64,000 bases of DNA from Aquimarina algicola (GCF_006443095.1 NZ_VFWZ01000009.1:62001-126000), one strand, 5' to 3'; shown: positions 33,247 through 42,936, counted from the first letter of the stretch. Numbers and translations: made by a program. Notes: generated from the sequence alone by a model not told the origin.

Positions 33247-34653
33247 ATGAGTACATATGATGTAGCCGTAATTGGCTCCGGGCCTGGTGGATATGTAGCA
33301 GCAATTCGATGCGCTCAACTAGGTATGAAAACTGCAATAATCGAAAAATACTCAACTCTTGGTGGAACTTGTCTTAATGTAGGATGTATCCCTAGTAAAG
33401 CATTACTGGATTCTTCTCATCACTACGAACATGCAGTAAAACATTTTTCAGATCATGGAATAGAAATTCCCGGAGATGTAAAAATTAATCTTGAAAAAAT
33501 GATTGCTCGCAAACAAGCTGTGGTAGATCAAACTACTGGAGGTGTTGAATTTTTAATGAAAAAAAATAAAATTGATGTTTTCGAAGGTGTAGGAGCTTTT
33601 AAAGATGCGACTCATATAGATATTACAAAGACTGATGGAAGTCAAGAAACCATTGAAGCAAAAAATAGTATTATTGCTACAGGATCTAAGCCTTCTACAT
33701 TACCTTTTATTACAATAGATAAGAAAAGAATCATTACTTCTACAGAAGCACTTAAATTAAAAGAGATACCAAAGCATCTTGTTATTATTGGTGGAGGAGT
33801 AATTGGTTTAGAGTTAGGGCAAGTGTATAGAAGGCTAGGTGCAGAAGTATCTGTTGTGGAGTATATGGATAGAATTATTCCTGGGATGGATAAGGCTTTA
33901 TCAAGAGAACTTCAAAAAGTGTTGAAAAAGCAAGGAGTGAAATTTTATACTTCACACAAAGTAACTGGCGTAAAAAGCACAGCAAAACAGGTTACCGTTA
34001 CGGCTGATGATAAGAAAGGAAATCCTGTAGAGTTCAAAGGAGACTATTGTTTGGTATCCGTAGGACGTCGCCCTTATACAGATGGGTTAAACGCAGAAGC
34101 AGCCGGAGTAAAAATAAATGAAAGAGGACAGGTTGAGGTAAATGATCATTTACAAACCAATGTATCTAATATTTATGCTATAGGCGATGTGATAAAAGGA
34201 GCTATGTTGGCGCACAAGGCAGAAGAAGAAGGTGTTTTTGTAGCAGAAACATTAGCAGGACAAAAGCCCCATATCGATTATAATTTGATTCCAGGAGTGG
34301 TATATACCTGGCCAGAAGTTGCAGCAGTAGGCAAAACAGAAGAAGAGTTAAAAGAAGCCGGAGTAGCTTACAAATCAGGACAATTCCCTTTTAGAGCTTT
34401 GGGTAGAGCAAGAGCAAGTGCAGATATAGATGGTTTTGTCAAAATACTTGCTGATGAAAAAACCGATGAGGTTTTAGGAGTACATATGATCGGGGCTCGT
34501 TGTGCAGATTTGATTGCAGAAGCAGTAACTGCTATGGAGTTTAGAGCTTCTTCTGAAGATATTTCTCGTATGTCTCATGCACATCCGACATTTACAGAAG
34601 CAATTAAAGAAGCTGCACTGGCAACAACGGATAATAGAGCATTACATGTATAG
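33247..34653 (+). CDS. lpdA: Dihydrolipoyl dehydrogenase (E3)
   Basis: FAD enzyme that reoxidises dihydrolipoamide for the pyruvate, 2-oxoglutarate and branched-chain dehydrogenase complexes. 468 residues, full length. FAD-binding VAVIGSGPGGYVAAI at 5-19, the redox-active disulfide in GGTCLNVGCIPSK (39-51), the NAD-binding VIIGGGVIGLELGQVY near 180-195 and the second FAD contact YAIGDVIKGAML near 312-323. The catalytic His-Glu pair lies in HAHPTFTEAIKEA near 446-458. The genes for E1 and E2 are not in the window. A hairpin at 34686-34711 follows the stop. Confidence 0.96.
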   Translation: MSTYDVAVIGSGPGGYVAAIRCAQLGMKTAIIEKYSTLGGTCLNVGCIPSKALLDSSHHYEHAVKHFSDHGIEIPGDVKINLEKMIARKQAVVDQTTGGVEFLMKKNKIDVFEGVGAFKDATHIDITKTDGSQETIEAKNSIIATGSKPSTLPFITIDKKRIITSTEALKLKEIPKHLVIIGGGVIGLELGQVYRRLGAEVSVVEYMDRIIPGMDKALSRELQKVLKKQGVKFYTSHKVTGVKSTAKQVTVTADDKKGNPVEFKGDYCLVSVGRRPYTDGLNAEAAGVKINERGQVEVNDHLQTNVSNIYAIGDVIKGAMLAHKAEEEGVFVAETLAGQKPHIDYNLIPGVVYTWPEVAAVGKTEEELKEAGVAYKSGQFPFRALGRARASADIDGFVKILADEKTDEVLGVHMIGARCADLIAEAVTAMEFRASSEDISRMSHAHPTFTEAIKEAALATTDNRALHV

Positions 34654-34685
34654 TGTTCTTTAAAATATATTATAAGTAGAAGCAG

Positions 34686-34711
34686 GAGGATATTTTTAAT
34701 TAAATATCCTC
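34686..34711. terminator. Hairpin between convergent lpdA and the LytTR regulator gene
   Basis: GAGGATATTT (34686-34695) and its complement (34702-34711) form a 10-bp stem with a 6-base loop, 32 nt past lpdA and just before the convergent gene end at 34717. The T-run is short, so termination may be weak. Confidence 0.6.
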
Positions 34712-34716
34712 TTGTG

Positions 34717-35427
34717 TTATATATTACTTAGTCTATTTAATACTTCACTCTTGTAGTTTCTGCTTATTGGGATTGATTTATGTTGTATTGTGATTTCTTC
34801 ATTCGAAAAAGAATTAATATGTTCTATCGCAATAATATATGACCTATGAATACGCATAAATTGTTGCATAGGCAATTTAGATTCTATTGTACTTATAGAT
34901 TCTCGAGTAACAACAGTTTCTTTAGCACCATAAATTTTAAGATAATCACTATAACTTTCGATATAATAAATATCAGAAAAGTTGATTTTTTTCATTCTGC
35001 GATCTGATCGAACAAAGATGAAATTATTTGTAGAAGTTTCTTTAATCTGGTTATTTGTAGGTTTATGATAAATCTCAACATAATTATTAACCGCATTTAA
35101 CAGTCTTTCAAAAGAAATAGGTTTTAATAGATAATCTACAGCATGCAGATCAAAACCATCAATAGCATATTCTCGATATGCAGTGGTAAAAATTATTTTG
35201 ATAGTAGTATTGATTGATTTTGCAAAAGAAATTCCGGAGATTTCAGGCATGTTAATATCAAGAAATATAAGATCAATTTGTTGTTTATTGATACAATTAA
35301 AAGCTTCTAGAGCGTTACCACATTTCGCAATTACCTGTATCTGATCAATTTTTGACAGATGACTCATCAAAATATCTCTTGCTGTTGGTTCATCATCTAC
35401 TATGATACAAGAAATTTTAGTGCTCAT
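34717..35427 (-). CDS. LytTR family response regulator
   Basis: A two-component DNA-binding regulator of 236 residues. The receiver domain (about 1-120) has the acidic pocket VDDEPTARD (11-19), the phosphoacceptor Asp in IFLDINMPEISG (about D56), a Thr in IIFTTAYREYAIDG and the Lys in VDYLLKPISFERL. A LytTR domain follows (about 135-236), starting FIFVRSDRRMKKINFSDIYY and ending ISRNYKSEVLNRLSNI. It overlaps the kinase gene stop by 4 nt (ATGA at 35424-35427), so both proteins are made together. LytTR domains bind tandem 9-bp direct repeats about 21 bp apart. Confidence 0.94.
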   Translation of the reverse strand: MSTKISCIIVDDEPTARDILMSHLSKIDQIQVIAKCGNALEAFNCINKQQIDLIFLDINMPEISGISFAKSINTTIKIIFTTAYREYAIDGFDLHAVDYLLKPISFERLLNAVNNYVEIYHKPTNNQIKETSTNNFIFVRSDRRMKKINFSDIYYIESYSDYLKIYGAKETVVTRESISTIESKLPMQQFMRIHRSYIIAIEHINSFSNEEITIQHKSIPISRNYKSEVLNRLSNI

Positions 35428-36473
35428 GCTTCAGTTTTTGAATGTTTTAGAATAAGTTGAACCATATACCAGTGTTGATCTATTGTAATATTGAGATCAT
35501 GCTGATCTTTATACAGTAATAATAATCGTTTTTTTATATTTTTCAATCCAATGCCTTCTTTATTTTTTTGTTGATCCAGAATAGAGTTTTTAATAGTAAA
35601 TTTAATTTGATTATCAATAATTTTGAGCGTTATTACAATAGACAATTTCTGATTTCTTAATTGTCCATGTTTAAAACTGTTTTCTACAAAAGGAATAAAG
35701 AGCATTGGAGCTACTGATATGTTGGGGTTAATTTTTTCAATATCAATAGTGATATCGAGGGTATCTCTAAAACGCATTTTTTCTAAAGCGATATAATCTT
35801 CAATATGATGTATTTCTTCTTGCAATGCCACCGAAGGTTTATCTGATTGATATAATAAGTAATCCAAAAGATTTGATAGTTTAAGGATCATCTCAGGGGC
35901 CTCTTCAGATTTTTTGAGAGCAAATCCGTAAAGTGTGTTTAACGTATTAAATAAAAAATGAGGATGAATTTGCATTTTGAGGTACTGTAGTTCTTGCTCT
36001 TTTAATTTAAGTTGAGCTTCGAGGATCTTATGCTTGAGTTCTTGATTTGCAGCGTTGGATTTGTAATTATGTTGCACAAGACGAAAGACGCTCGCTACAA
36101 TAACAACAAAATATACAGCAATAAATAAAAATAGGGGACTACGGGTCAGTGGAGCCATTTCTTCAAATTTCAAAGAAGACAAAAAGATAAGCCCATAAAA
36201 AAGAGAAATAATAATAAAAAGTGCTGATATAATAATGGTATAAATACAATATACTAAAAATGAAAAGTACTTTTTTTGCAATAAATATTTAGGAATCAGA
36301 AGATCTATTACAGTGTAAGTAGTACCTATGGTTACAGGCATTAAGAATAATGAAAATGAAAATACATAGTTGATATTACTTGTGTTATGCCCAAAAAAGT
36401 AAGTAAAGCAAAATAAAACAATACCCCAGAAAATAATATGTAATAGAATCTCCAGTATTTTTTTTACCATCAT
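35424..36473 (-). CDS. LytS-type sensor histidine kinase
   Basis: A 349-residue membrane sensor kinase, partner of the LytTR regulator whose start it overlaps. Four transmembrane helices fill about residues 8-135 with no large periplasmic domain. A coiled stretch (about 145-165) leads into the His_kinase domain: YLKMQIHPHFLFNTLNTLYG has the phosphorylated His in the QIHPHFLFN motif, and the ATP site includes PMLFIPFVENSFKHGQ (N-box) and KEGIGLKNIKKRLLLLY (G-box). The start is one of two adjacent ATG codons; choice does not alter the topology. It is transcribed away from the PAF-acetylhydrolase operon, with 231 nt between, so may regulate it. Confidence 0.93.
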   Translation of the reverse strand: MMVKKILEILLHIIFWGIVLFCFTYFFGHNTSNINYVFSFSLFLMPVTIGTTYTVIDLLIPKYLLQKKYFSFLVYCIYTIIISALFIIISLFYGLIFLSSLKFEEMAPLTRSPLFLFIAVYFVVIVASVFRLVQHNYKSNAANQELKHKILEAQLKLKEQELQYLKMQIHPHFLFNTLNTLYGFALKKSEEAPEMILKLSNLLDYLLYQSDKPSVALQEEIHHIEDYIALEKMRFRDTLDITIDIEKINPNISVAPMLFIPFVENSFKHGQLRNQKLSIVITLKIIDNQIKFTIKNSILDQQKNKEGIGLKNIKKRLLLLYKDQHDLNITIDQHWYMVQLILKHSKTEA

Positions 36474-36704
36474 TTTTTTTTAAACTAATAGGTGTAAAAA
36501 TAGGGATATAATATCTGTATAATTTTTATAAGATATAAGACTATAAAGATAAATAACTATATAAACAGGGTTTTTGACGTGTTTACGAAACTAAAATGCA
36601 TAATCTTGCTATATAGAGTATTAATTCTGTACTTCATCGCAATGTGTAAAATGCTCAGGTATTTGTAATTAGTTTAGACTCAAAAATAAATCTTATTACG
36701 ATAT

Positions 36705-38153
36705 ATGAGAGTTTTTGAGTATTTATACCTTGCATTACTTATTGGTAGTATTTTATCATCTTTTTTGAGAAGAAGGATTCTTCAACATTTCATTTTTTAC
36801 AGTTGTATTTTAATCTTGTTGTTGCATGTATTGATAGAAGGGGTGAGATGGCAGATATACCTAGGCTATTTTGCTTTTGTATTGTGTGCGATATTGTTTA
36901 TAAAACAAAACTTTATAAAATGGCAGAAAATAACATTATCAGCTTTTGGCATTATATCATGTCTCTTCAGTATCGCTCTAGGAGTAGCGATGCCGGTTAT
37001 ACAATTTCCTGAACCTTCAGGTTCTTTTTCTATAGGGGTAGAATCTATTTATCTAGAAGATAAAACTCGAAAAGAGATACTAACCAGGGATAACAAGGAT
37101 TACCGAAAATTGACAGCGCATATATGGTATCCTTCTTACGATAAGATACACAAACCGGAGAAATATATGGATAACGGTGTTGCAGAAGCTTTTGCAACAA
37201 GTAAGGGGATGCCTTCATTTATAGCATCACACTTTGATCTTACCAAGATACATATAGAACATTCTTTACCGATTATAAAAGATAAAAAAATGCCAGTGAT
37301 TATATTATCTCATGGATTACTTTGGAATAGTGAAATGTATGTTTCTATTATTGAAGAAATTGTAAGTCAAGGGTATATTGTCGTGGGGATTGATCATTTG
37401 TATGAATCCTTTTTTACAACACATAAAGGTGAAAAGATAAAATGGAATCAAGATAATATAGATCGTATGAATGTAGGTCTGGATTTTAAGTATATGAAAA
37501 GTAAAATGGATCTTGGTCTGAATGAAAAAAATGATAAAATTCGTACTCAAGCTATCGAAGAATTAATAGAATACTTACCATATTTTGAAAGTTTAGATAG
37601 ATGGTCAGATGATATTTCTTTTGTCATTGATCAAATATTACTACTCAATACAAAACCAGAAAGTTTTTTGTATCAAAAAATTAATCAAGAACAAATAGGC
37701 TTGCTAGGACACTCATGGGGCGGTGCTGCCGTTGTACAACAATCAACTGCTAACCCAAAGATAAAAGCAGTAATTAATATGGATGGTGCACAATGGGGCA
37801 GGGCATCAGATAGTATATTGAAAACTCCACTCATGCTTATGCATGCCGATAGAGATTATAGTACATTTTTTACTCCTAATTTTTATGTATATCATAAGAT
37901 AGCAAAAAATGATGTGTATCTGGCTACGATTACATCTGCTGACCATGCCAATTTTGGTGATTTGTCATATTGGTCTAAAATAAAATCCTTAACTCAAACA
38001 GGAACAATTCATGAAGAAAGAATGAGTCATATAACAAATAAATTGATACTTTGTTTTTTTGATAAATATCTAAAAGGTAAAGATGTCAAGATACAAGATA
38101 AATTTGTAGAACAGTATCCAGAAGTGGAGATAAATAGAACAATACCCTTTTAA
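36705..38153 (+). CDS. Membrane-anchored PAF-acetylhydrolase-like alpha/beta hydrolase
   Basis: A 482-residue enzyme with three to four N-terminal membrane helices (about 5-97) and a C-terminal alpha/beta hydrolase. It resembles platelet-activating-factor acetylhydrolase and related lipases. The nucleophile elbow is GHSWGG (335-340, Ser337), the acid is probably in MHADRDYS near 387 and the His in TSADHANFGDL near 420. An oxyanion-type HGLLWN lies at 203-208. It is the first gene of a rightward operon with the ExbB-like, TlpA-like and beta-lactamase-fold genes and diverges from the LytS/LytTR pair. A membrane or envelope lipid substrate is inferred. Confidence 0.85.
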   Translation: MRVFEYLYLALLIGSILSSFLRRRILQHFIFYSCILILLLHVLIEGVRWQIYLGYFAFVLCAILFIKQNFIKWQKITLSAFGIISCLFSIALGVAMPVIQFPEPSGSFSIGVESIYLEDKTRKEILTRDNKDYRKLTAHIWYPSYDKIHKPEKYMDNGVAEAFATSKGMPSFIASHFDLTKIHIEHSLPIIKDKKMPVIILSHGLLWNSEMYVSIIEEIVSQGYIVVGIDHLYESFFTTHKGEKIKWNQDNIDRMNVGLDFKYMKSKMDLGLNEKNDKIRTQAIEELIEYLPYFESLDRWSDDISFVIDQILLLNTKPESFLYQKINQEQIGLLGHSWGGAAVVQQSTANPKIKAVINMDGAQWGRASDSILKTPLMLMHADRDYSTFFTPNFYVYHKIAKNDVYLATITSADHANFGDLSYWSKIKSLTQTGTIHEERMSHITNKLILCFFDKYLKGKDVKIQDKFVEQYPEVEINRTIPF

Positions 38154-38171
38154 AGAATAAGTGATCTTAAT

Positions 38172-38603
38172 ATGTTTAGTTTAATTTTTAGTAATACAAT
38201 GTTTTTAATTCAAACAGAAACACCATCTTTCTTTACTCAACTTTTTAACAAAATTTATGAAGGAGGGTTGTTTTTTATGCTTCCCATAGTGATCATTTTT
38301 GCTTTAGTATTATCGATTACTATAAAAAATATATTTGTTATAGTTAAAAAAGGGCATTCTTCAGTAAAATTTATGAAGCTTATAAACTCAATAGGACTTT
38401 TAGCCTTGGTATGGGGTGTATTAGGACAGCTTATAGGATTAGTAACAGCCTTTGATAGATTAGAAATGTTGGGTGAAGTTTCTATAGAAGTACTAGCTAG
38501 AGGATTAAAAATCTCTGCATTGCCTACTATTTTTGGTTTTTTTACTTTCTCTATATCAAGAGCTATTACTATTATATTTCTTTGGATTCAAAAAGAACAT
38601 TAG
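38172..38603 (+). CDS. Short MotA/TolQ/ExbB-like channel protein
   Basis: A 143-residue membrane protein with three spans (about 31-52, 70-90 and 115-135). The segment LLALVWGVLGQLIGLVTAFD (about 75-94) and the later GLKISALPTIFGFFTFSISR resemble the conserved proton-channel helices of MotA/TolQ/ExbB. It is shorter than typical ExbB (about 240), and no ExbD/TolR partner is encoded next to it. It lies 18 nt after the hydrolase and 16 nt before the TlpA-like gene. Possible role: energising a transport or envelope process, or a stand-alone family variant. Confidence 0.7.
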   Translation: MFSLIFSNTMFLIQTETPSFFTQLFNKIYEGGLFFMLPIVIIFALVLSITIKNIFVIVKKGHSSVKFMKLINSIGLLALVWGVLGQLIGLVTAFDRLEMLGEVSIEVLARGLKISALPTIFGFFTFSISRAITIIFLWIQKEH

Positions 38604-38619
38604 TCTTTAACTAGCAATT

Positions 38620-39525
38620 ATGCAAAAACAGGTTTTCAATATCATTTTTGGTATTATTATAATATTACTATTGGTCTTTATAATCTTTTTTTCATTAAGA
38701 TATATAGATGTTATTTACGAGTTTTCTAACCTAAAATGGATTGCAGTTTTTGCTTGTATTCTCAGTTATTATATTGCAGGAGTAATTAATAAAAATACTT
38801 CTATAAAATGGCTGTTTTTATTGATTTTGGGAGTACTAATATTCAAACCATTTCGATACCTATATTTTCCTTTCTTTTTCATTTTATTATTCTTTTCCAT
38901 TAGTACTTTGATACTCACAAGAAGGCACGTCAAAAAGCAATATAAAATCTTATTGTCTTTAATAATGGTAACATTGTTTATGCTCATAATGTTTTCTCAA
39001 CCGATGATACTGAAGAAAGAAAATTTTAAAAAACAGTATGACGGAAGTGTAACTAATACCATTGTCATTTGGGATTTTACCAAAGAAAAAAAGACTACAG
39101 CAATATTGTCTTATCAACAGTTTATAGATATTAATAAGAACACAGTCATGTTATCAGCGTTCGAAGGAAAAACAATGTTTGTGAGTTTTTGGGCTACTTG
39201 GTGTGCTCCTTGTCTGAGAGAGAAACCTATTTTGGATCAAATAAAAGAAAAACATAAAACCAAAAGCGATGTAGTATTTGTAGATATTTCAATTGATCAT
39301 GATTTTGATGCATGGCAATCCTATCTGCAAAAATCAGATATGAAAGGAATACAACTCAATACAGATGGTAATGAAATTAAAATAATGAACGAATATAAAT
39401 TTTCAGGAATTCCTTTTCATATTCTCGTCAGTCCAGATGGAGTATATAAACAAAATGATAGTTTGCAATTTGTAGATGAATTATTGCGAGATAGAGAGAA
39501 ACTGAACTCTTTTATAAAAAATTAA
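38620..39525 (+). CDS. TlpA-like thioredoxin protein with membrane helices
   Basis: A 301-residue membrane-bound thiol-disulfide protein. The first 130 residues hold about five hydrophobic helices (roughly 8-28, 38-55, 62-78, 82-100 and 110-127), more than in usual TlpA/ResA. A thioredoxin domain follows from about 150, with active site WCAPC (194-198) and the cis-Pro segment SGIPFHILV near 266-274. It probably faces the periplasm and reduces disulfides in secreted proteins. It is in an operon between the ExbB-like and beta-lactamase-fold genes (16 and 58 nt). Electrons might come from DsbD, whose gene is at 56.4 kb (inference). Confidence 0.85.
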   Translation: MQKQVFNIIFGIIIILLLVFIIFFSLRYIDVIYEFSNLKWIAVFACILSYYIAGVINKNTSIKWLFLLILGVLIFKPFRYLYFPFFFILLFFSISTLILTRRHVKKQYKILLSLIMVTLFMLIMFSQPMILKKENFKKQYDGSVTNTIVIWDFTKEKKTTAILSYQQFIDINKNTVMLSAFEGKTMFVSFWATWCAPCLREKPILDQIKEKHKTKSDVVFVDISIDHDFDAWQSYLQKSDMKGIQLNTDGNEIKIMNEYKFSGIPFHILVSPDGVYKQNDSLQFVDELLRDREKLNSFIKN

Positions 39526-39583
39526 AGTCTACCCGTAGAAAGCATACCATTAATAAATAACAATAATAAAAAAATAAAGAAAG

Positions 39584-40903
39584 ATGATCAGAATAATGAT
39601 TATTTGTATGATGCTAGTGTATAATTTAATGAATGCACAACTTAATGTGTCAAAATTAGATAGCTTGTTTACTTTAATAGAAGTAAAGAATAAAGGTATG
39701 GGGCATATTTTTATGACAAAAGATGGAAAAGAAATCTATCAAAAATCCATAGGATATGCAGATATAGAGAATCAAATACAATCAAATAGAAATACAAAAT
39801 ATCGTATAGGTTCTATAACAAAGACATTTACTGCAACATTGATTATGCAGTTGATAGAAGAAAAGAAGTTAAACTTGTCTGATCATCTCGATGAATTTTT
39901 TCCCGAAATACCCAATGCGAATAAGATTACAATAGAACATTTATTAAGGCATCGTAGCGGGATTTATAATATTACAGATGATAAAGATTTTAGAACCTGG
40001 ATGGTTGTACCGAATACAAAACAGCAAATGCTCAATCGTATTGCTGGCAAAGAATCACAATTTGAACCTGGTGAGAAATCAGGATACTCCAACTCTAATT
40101 ATATCTTGTTGTCATACATTATAGAGGCAATTGAAAATAAAACTTATGCCGAGGTCTTATCGTCAAAACTTATTATCCCCTATACTTTGAAGAATACTTT
40201 TTATGGTAGTAAGATAAACTCAAAAAATAACGAAGCGAATTCATATGCTCAAAAGGCAACATTAGAGTGGAGTAAACAACAAGAAACAGACATGAGTGTT
40301 CCGGTTGGAGCAGGGGCAATAGTATCAACAGCAGAAGATGTGACAATTTTTTATGATCATTTGTTTTCGGGCAAAATACTATCAAAAACATCTCTTTCTG
40401 CAATGACAACATTAATTGATAATCGAGGACTGGGAGTAGTTCAGTTTCCTTTTGATGGTAAAAAAAGTTATGGTCATCCCGGTGGTATAGATGGGTTTCA
40501 ATCTATAGTGGTTTATATCCCAGAAGAAAATCTTTCTGTTAGTTATTTATCAAATGGCGTTGTTTTGAGCTTGAATGAGATACTAACAGGAGTATTAAAA
40601 GTATATTTTAATATAGAATATACTTTACCGGATTTTAAGCCAGCTATAAAATTAAAAACTGAAATATTAGATGAATATTTGGGTACATATAAAGGAGAAG
40701 AACCTCCTTTTGAAATAGAGATTATCAAAGATAATATCACTTTAATTGTAAAAGCAAAAAACGGTCCGACATTTCCCGTAGAATCTTATGAAAAAGACAA
40801 ATTTAGGTCAGAGCGAGCAGGTGTTCATATCAAATTTTTGACAGAAAAGAATAAAATGTTTCTTCAGTTAGGAGGAAAAGAAATTGAGTTTATAAAACAA
40901 TAA
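39584..40903 (+). CDS. Serine hydrolase, beta-lactamase (class C/PBP4*-like) family
   Basis: A 439-residue secreted enzyme with a signal peptide (residues 1-18, ending MNAQ). The active-site motif S-x-x-K is SITK at 77-80; the second, Y-x-N, is YSNSNY near 163-168; the third is HPGG near 295-298 replacing KTG. A smaller C-terminal beta domain (about 350-439) follows, as in many beta-lactamase-related D-aminopeptidase and esterase proteins. Real beta-lactamase activity cannot be concluded. It is the last gene in the hydrolase-ExbB-TlpA operon, though 58 nt separate it from the TlpA-like gene. Confidence 0.88.
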   Translation: MIRIMIICMMLVYNLMNAQLNVSKLDSLFTLIEVKNKGMGHIFMTKDGKEIYQKSIGYADIENQIQSNRNTKYRIGSITKTFTATLIMQLIEEKKLNLSDHLDEFFPEIPNANKITIEHLLRHRSGIYNITDDKDFRTWMVVPNTKQQMLNRIAGKESQFEPGEKSGYSNSNYILLSYIIEAIENKTYAEVLSSKLIIPYTLKNTFYGSKINSKNNEANSYAQKATLEWSKQQETDMSVPVGAGAIVSTAEDVTIFYDHLFSGKILSKTSLSAMTTLIDNRGLGVVQFPFDGKKSYGHPGGIDGFQSIVVYIPEENLSVSYLSNGVVLSLNEILTGVLKVYFNIEYTLPDFKPAIKLKTEILDEYLGTYKGEEPPFEIEIIKDNITLIVKAKNGPTFPVESYEKDKFRSERAGVHIKFLTEKNKMFLQLGGKEIEFIKQ

Positions 40904-40984
40904 TATATTTATTAGTATTGATGAATATATTGAGAATTATACCTTTACTAATACCCCGAACATGACTTGTATTCGTGGTTAAAA

Positions 40985-41224
40985 TTAATTGTTATGTGAT
41001 CCGTCGCAATATGGTGGATTACTAGTAAGTTTGCAAGTACATAAATAAGCTTCCTTATCTTGATCGACACTAAAGAGGGTAGGTGGTGTTCCTTTTGCTG
41101 TTTTGTGATTACCATCGCAAAATGGTTGCCCTTTGCTATGTCCGCAAGTACACCATGCATAATTTTTACCACCTTCTAATTGGCAGGCAATAGGCGCGTC
41201 TCCACCTCTGATATTATTTTCCAT
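40985..41224 (-). CDS. CDGSH iron-sulfur domain protein (two domains)
   Basis: A 79-residue protein with two CDGSH-type [2Fe-2S] motifs: CTCGHSKGQPFCDGNH (about 25-40) and CTCKLTSNPPYCDGSH (about 62-77). Each has the three-Cys, one-His pattern C-x-C-x2-S-x3-P-x-C-D-G-x-H. Such proteins act in iron-sulfur or redox metabolism. There is no signal peptide. The start is an ATG at 41224. It lies between convergent and same-strand genes, and the next same-strand gene (DUF3179) begins at 42690, so it is probably independent. Confidence 0.92.
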   Translation of the reverse strand: MENNIRGGDAPIACQLEGGKNYAWCTCGHSKGQPFCDGNHKTAKGTPPTLFSVDQDKEAYLCTCKLTSNPPYCDGSHNN

Positions 41225-41313
41225 AGTTTTGATTTTTTGTTATCTAAAAATATCAAATCTAAGGTTAAGATTGATTTTAAATTAAATTGAGGATACAGAA
41301 ATCAATAACATAA

Positions 41314-42690
41314 TTATTTGATGAGTTTTGTTTTGGGAAAAGCAGCTTGATAACCAAACCAAAAAGCATTATGGGTAGACATACGAGTAAGCTTTTGATG
41401 GGTAGTTGCATGTTCCAGATGATTTTCTTTTACATGCCAAACCTCTCCATTACCATCTTTTGCCTTGGTATTTTGATCATAGAAAACAAATTCGATATCT
41501 TTTGTAAAGTATACCCGATGTGCTCCCGAAACATCTGTAAATACAGTAAAATTTTTATTATTGATCGTGCTTTGATATATTTTTTGTTTCCTTAAAAACT
41601 TAGAAGAAATAGCAATATTTTCATCAGTTTCTTCTGGTAGTCGTATCGCAAGGATTTCTTGTTTATTTTTTAATCTAGTGTCTACACCAGGCACAGAAAA
41701 CATTAATTCATCAGTAGTAAAATAATCTTTATAAGCTTCGCCTTCATTATAGTTTCGAGTGTGACCGGTACGCAAAGAAAGTACTTTGGTTTCAGGATGG
41801 CGTTTTTTCCACTCCCCCCAAGTAGTAGTAACTACACTCAGGTATTCTAACTCAATACCCTGATTAACCAAAGGACCTATGACAGGTTTGCCCCAGAGAG
41901 TATTCCATAGCGATTGTGTTTTTTGATCATACATCAATTTATTAGAACGGTATAAAAATCCGCTAGTACCTAATTGATAGTTTACTCCATCTTTTTGTGT
42001 TTTATATAAAATTACAGTACCACACAATGTGCAATATACTCCCGCCACAGGAATATTACCAACCCGATCTGTAAACATTTCATGCCAAGCAAGGATTCGT
42101 TTAGGATAAGCTCTGATATCTCCCTGAACAGCAATGCCAAAAACGATATCAGTATCAGCTAGGTATTTTGCTTGTTTTGCAGAAATCATTTTTGGGTTTC
42201 TCAAAGGAGGAATTCCATCCTGAATCACACCACCCCAACGAACTTCATCTAATCGTATGGTAGATAAATCTTGTCGATCCAAAAAATAATGTTCAAATCT
42301 AGCATCTAACCCTTTGTGTAATGCAGCTTTAAAAGTATAATAGGATCCCTGATAAGTAGAATCTTTGTTCCAGATATATTCATACCACTTGTTAAAATCG
42401 TAGCGATAGTATTTCTTAGTATTTTTTTGAAGAATGTTAAGTAATTTTTCGGATGTAGAAGGATTTCTGAGAAAATATAACGACTCGATAGCGATTGCTT
42501 CAAAATGATCAGACCAATTATTTTTGATATAACTCAGTGATTTTTCATGCACTTGTTTATTTCTAGTGCTGAAGAAATCTAAAAAGTACTCATAATCTTG
42601 TTTGTTGTTTGCAATAACAGTGTTTTTCTGACTATATATAGAGCTGGTGGTTTGTACTATAAATAGCAGTATATAAAAGAGTTTTCCCAT
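41314..42690 (-). CDS. Secreted DUF3179 family protein
   Basis: A 458-residue exported protein; the signal peptide occupies residues 1-20 (ending SIYSQ). The first 140 residues are a helical region. The DUF3179 domain runs from about 150 to the end, with YPKRILAWHEMFTDRVGN near 193-210 and the signature VAGVYCTLCGTVILYK near 213-228, whose two Cys residues form a C-x2-C. The remaining strands include LWNTLWGKPVIGPL near 263-276. The biochemical role is unknown; a haem or metal binding site at the C-x2-C is sometimes proposed. It stands alone. Confidence 0.85.
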   Translation of the reverse strand: MGKLFYILLFIVQTTSSIYSQKNTVIANNKQDYEYFLDFFSTRNKQVHEKSLSYIKNNWSDHFEAIAIESLYFLRNPSTSEKLLNILQKNTKKYYRYDFNKWYEYIWNKDSTYQGSYYTFKAALHKGLDARFEHYFLDRQDLSTIRLDEVRWGGVIQDGIPPLRNPKMISAKQAKYLADTDIVFGIAVQGDIRAYPKRILAWHEMFTDRVGNIPVAGVYCTLCGTVILYKTQKDGVNYQLGTSGFLYRSNKLMYDQKTQSLWNTLWGKPVIGPLVNQGIELEYLSVVTTTWGEWKKRHPETKVLSLRTGHTRNYNEGEAYKDYFTTDELMFSVPGVDTRLKNKQEILAIRLPEETDENIAISSKFLRKQKIYQSTINNKNFTVFTDVSGAHRVYFTKDIEFVFYDQNTKAKDGNGEVWHVKENHLEHATTHQKLTRMSTHNAFWFGYQAAFPKTKLIK

Positions 42691-42936
42691 CTGTTTTTAT
42701 CATTTGGTCGTATTAAAAACAGATTTACTACGTATGTGAGGTGAAAACAGAGAAATATGTTGTACAGATGTATTAATATGGTAGTGCTATATGTTACTGT
42801 ATTACAATAGTTAAACATTTAATCATAGCACTTAAGTTTTAATACATATTGATTGAATCTAAAAATAGTTTGGTTTACGAATTGCAACACTCAGATAACA
42901 ATTAGGTTTTTATAATGGAACTTATTGTATAAACGA

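Noticed and set aside
36541..36566. AT-rich repeats CTATAAAGAT and CTATATAAAC as a LytTR site near the first pair
   Set aside because: They are 16 bp apart and poorly matched, not the 21-bp spacing required.
40948..41172. Second frame overlapping the CDGSH gene
   Set aside because: The CDGSH frame (40985-41224) has both iron-sulfur motifs, so the overlapping frame is a shadow.
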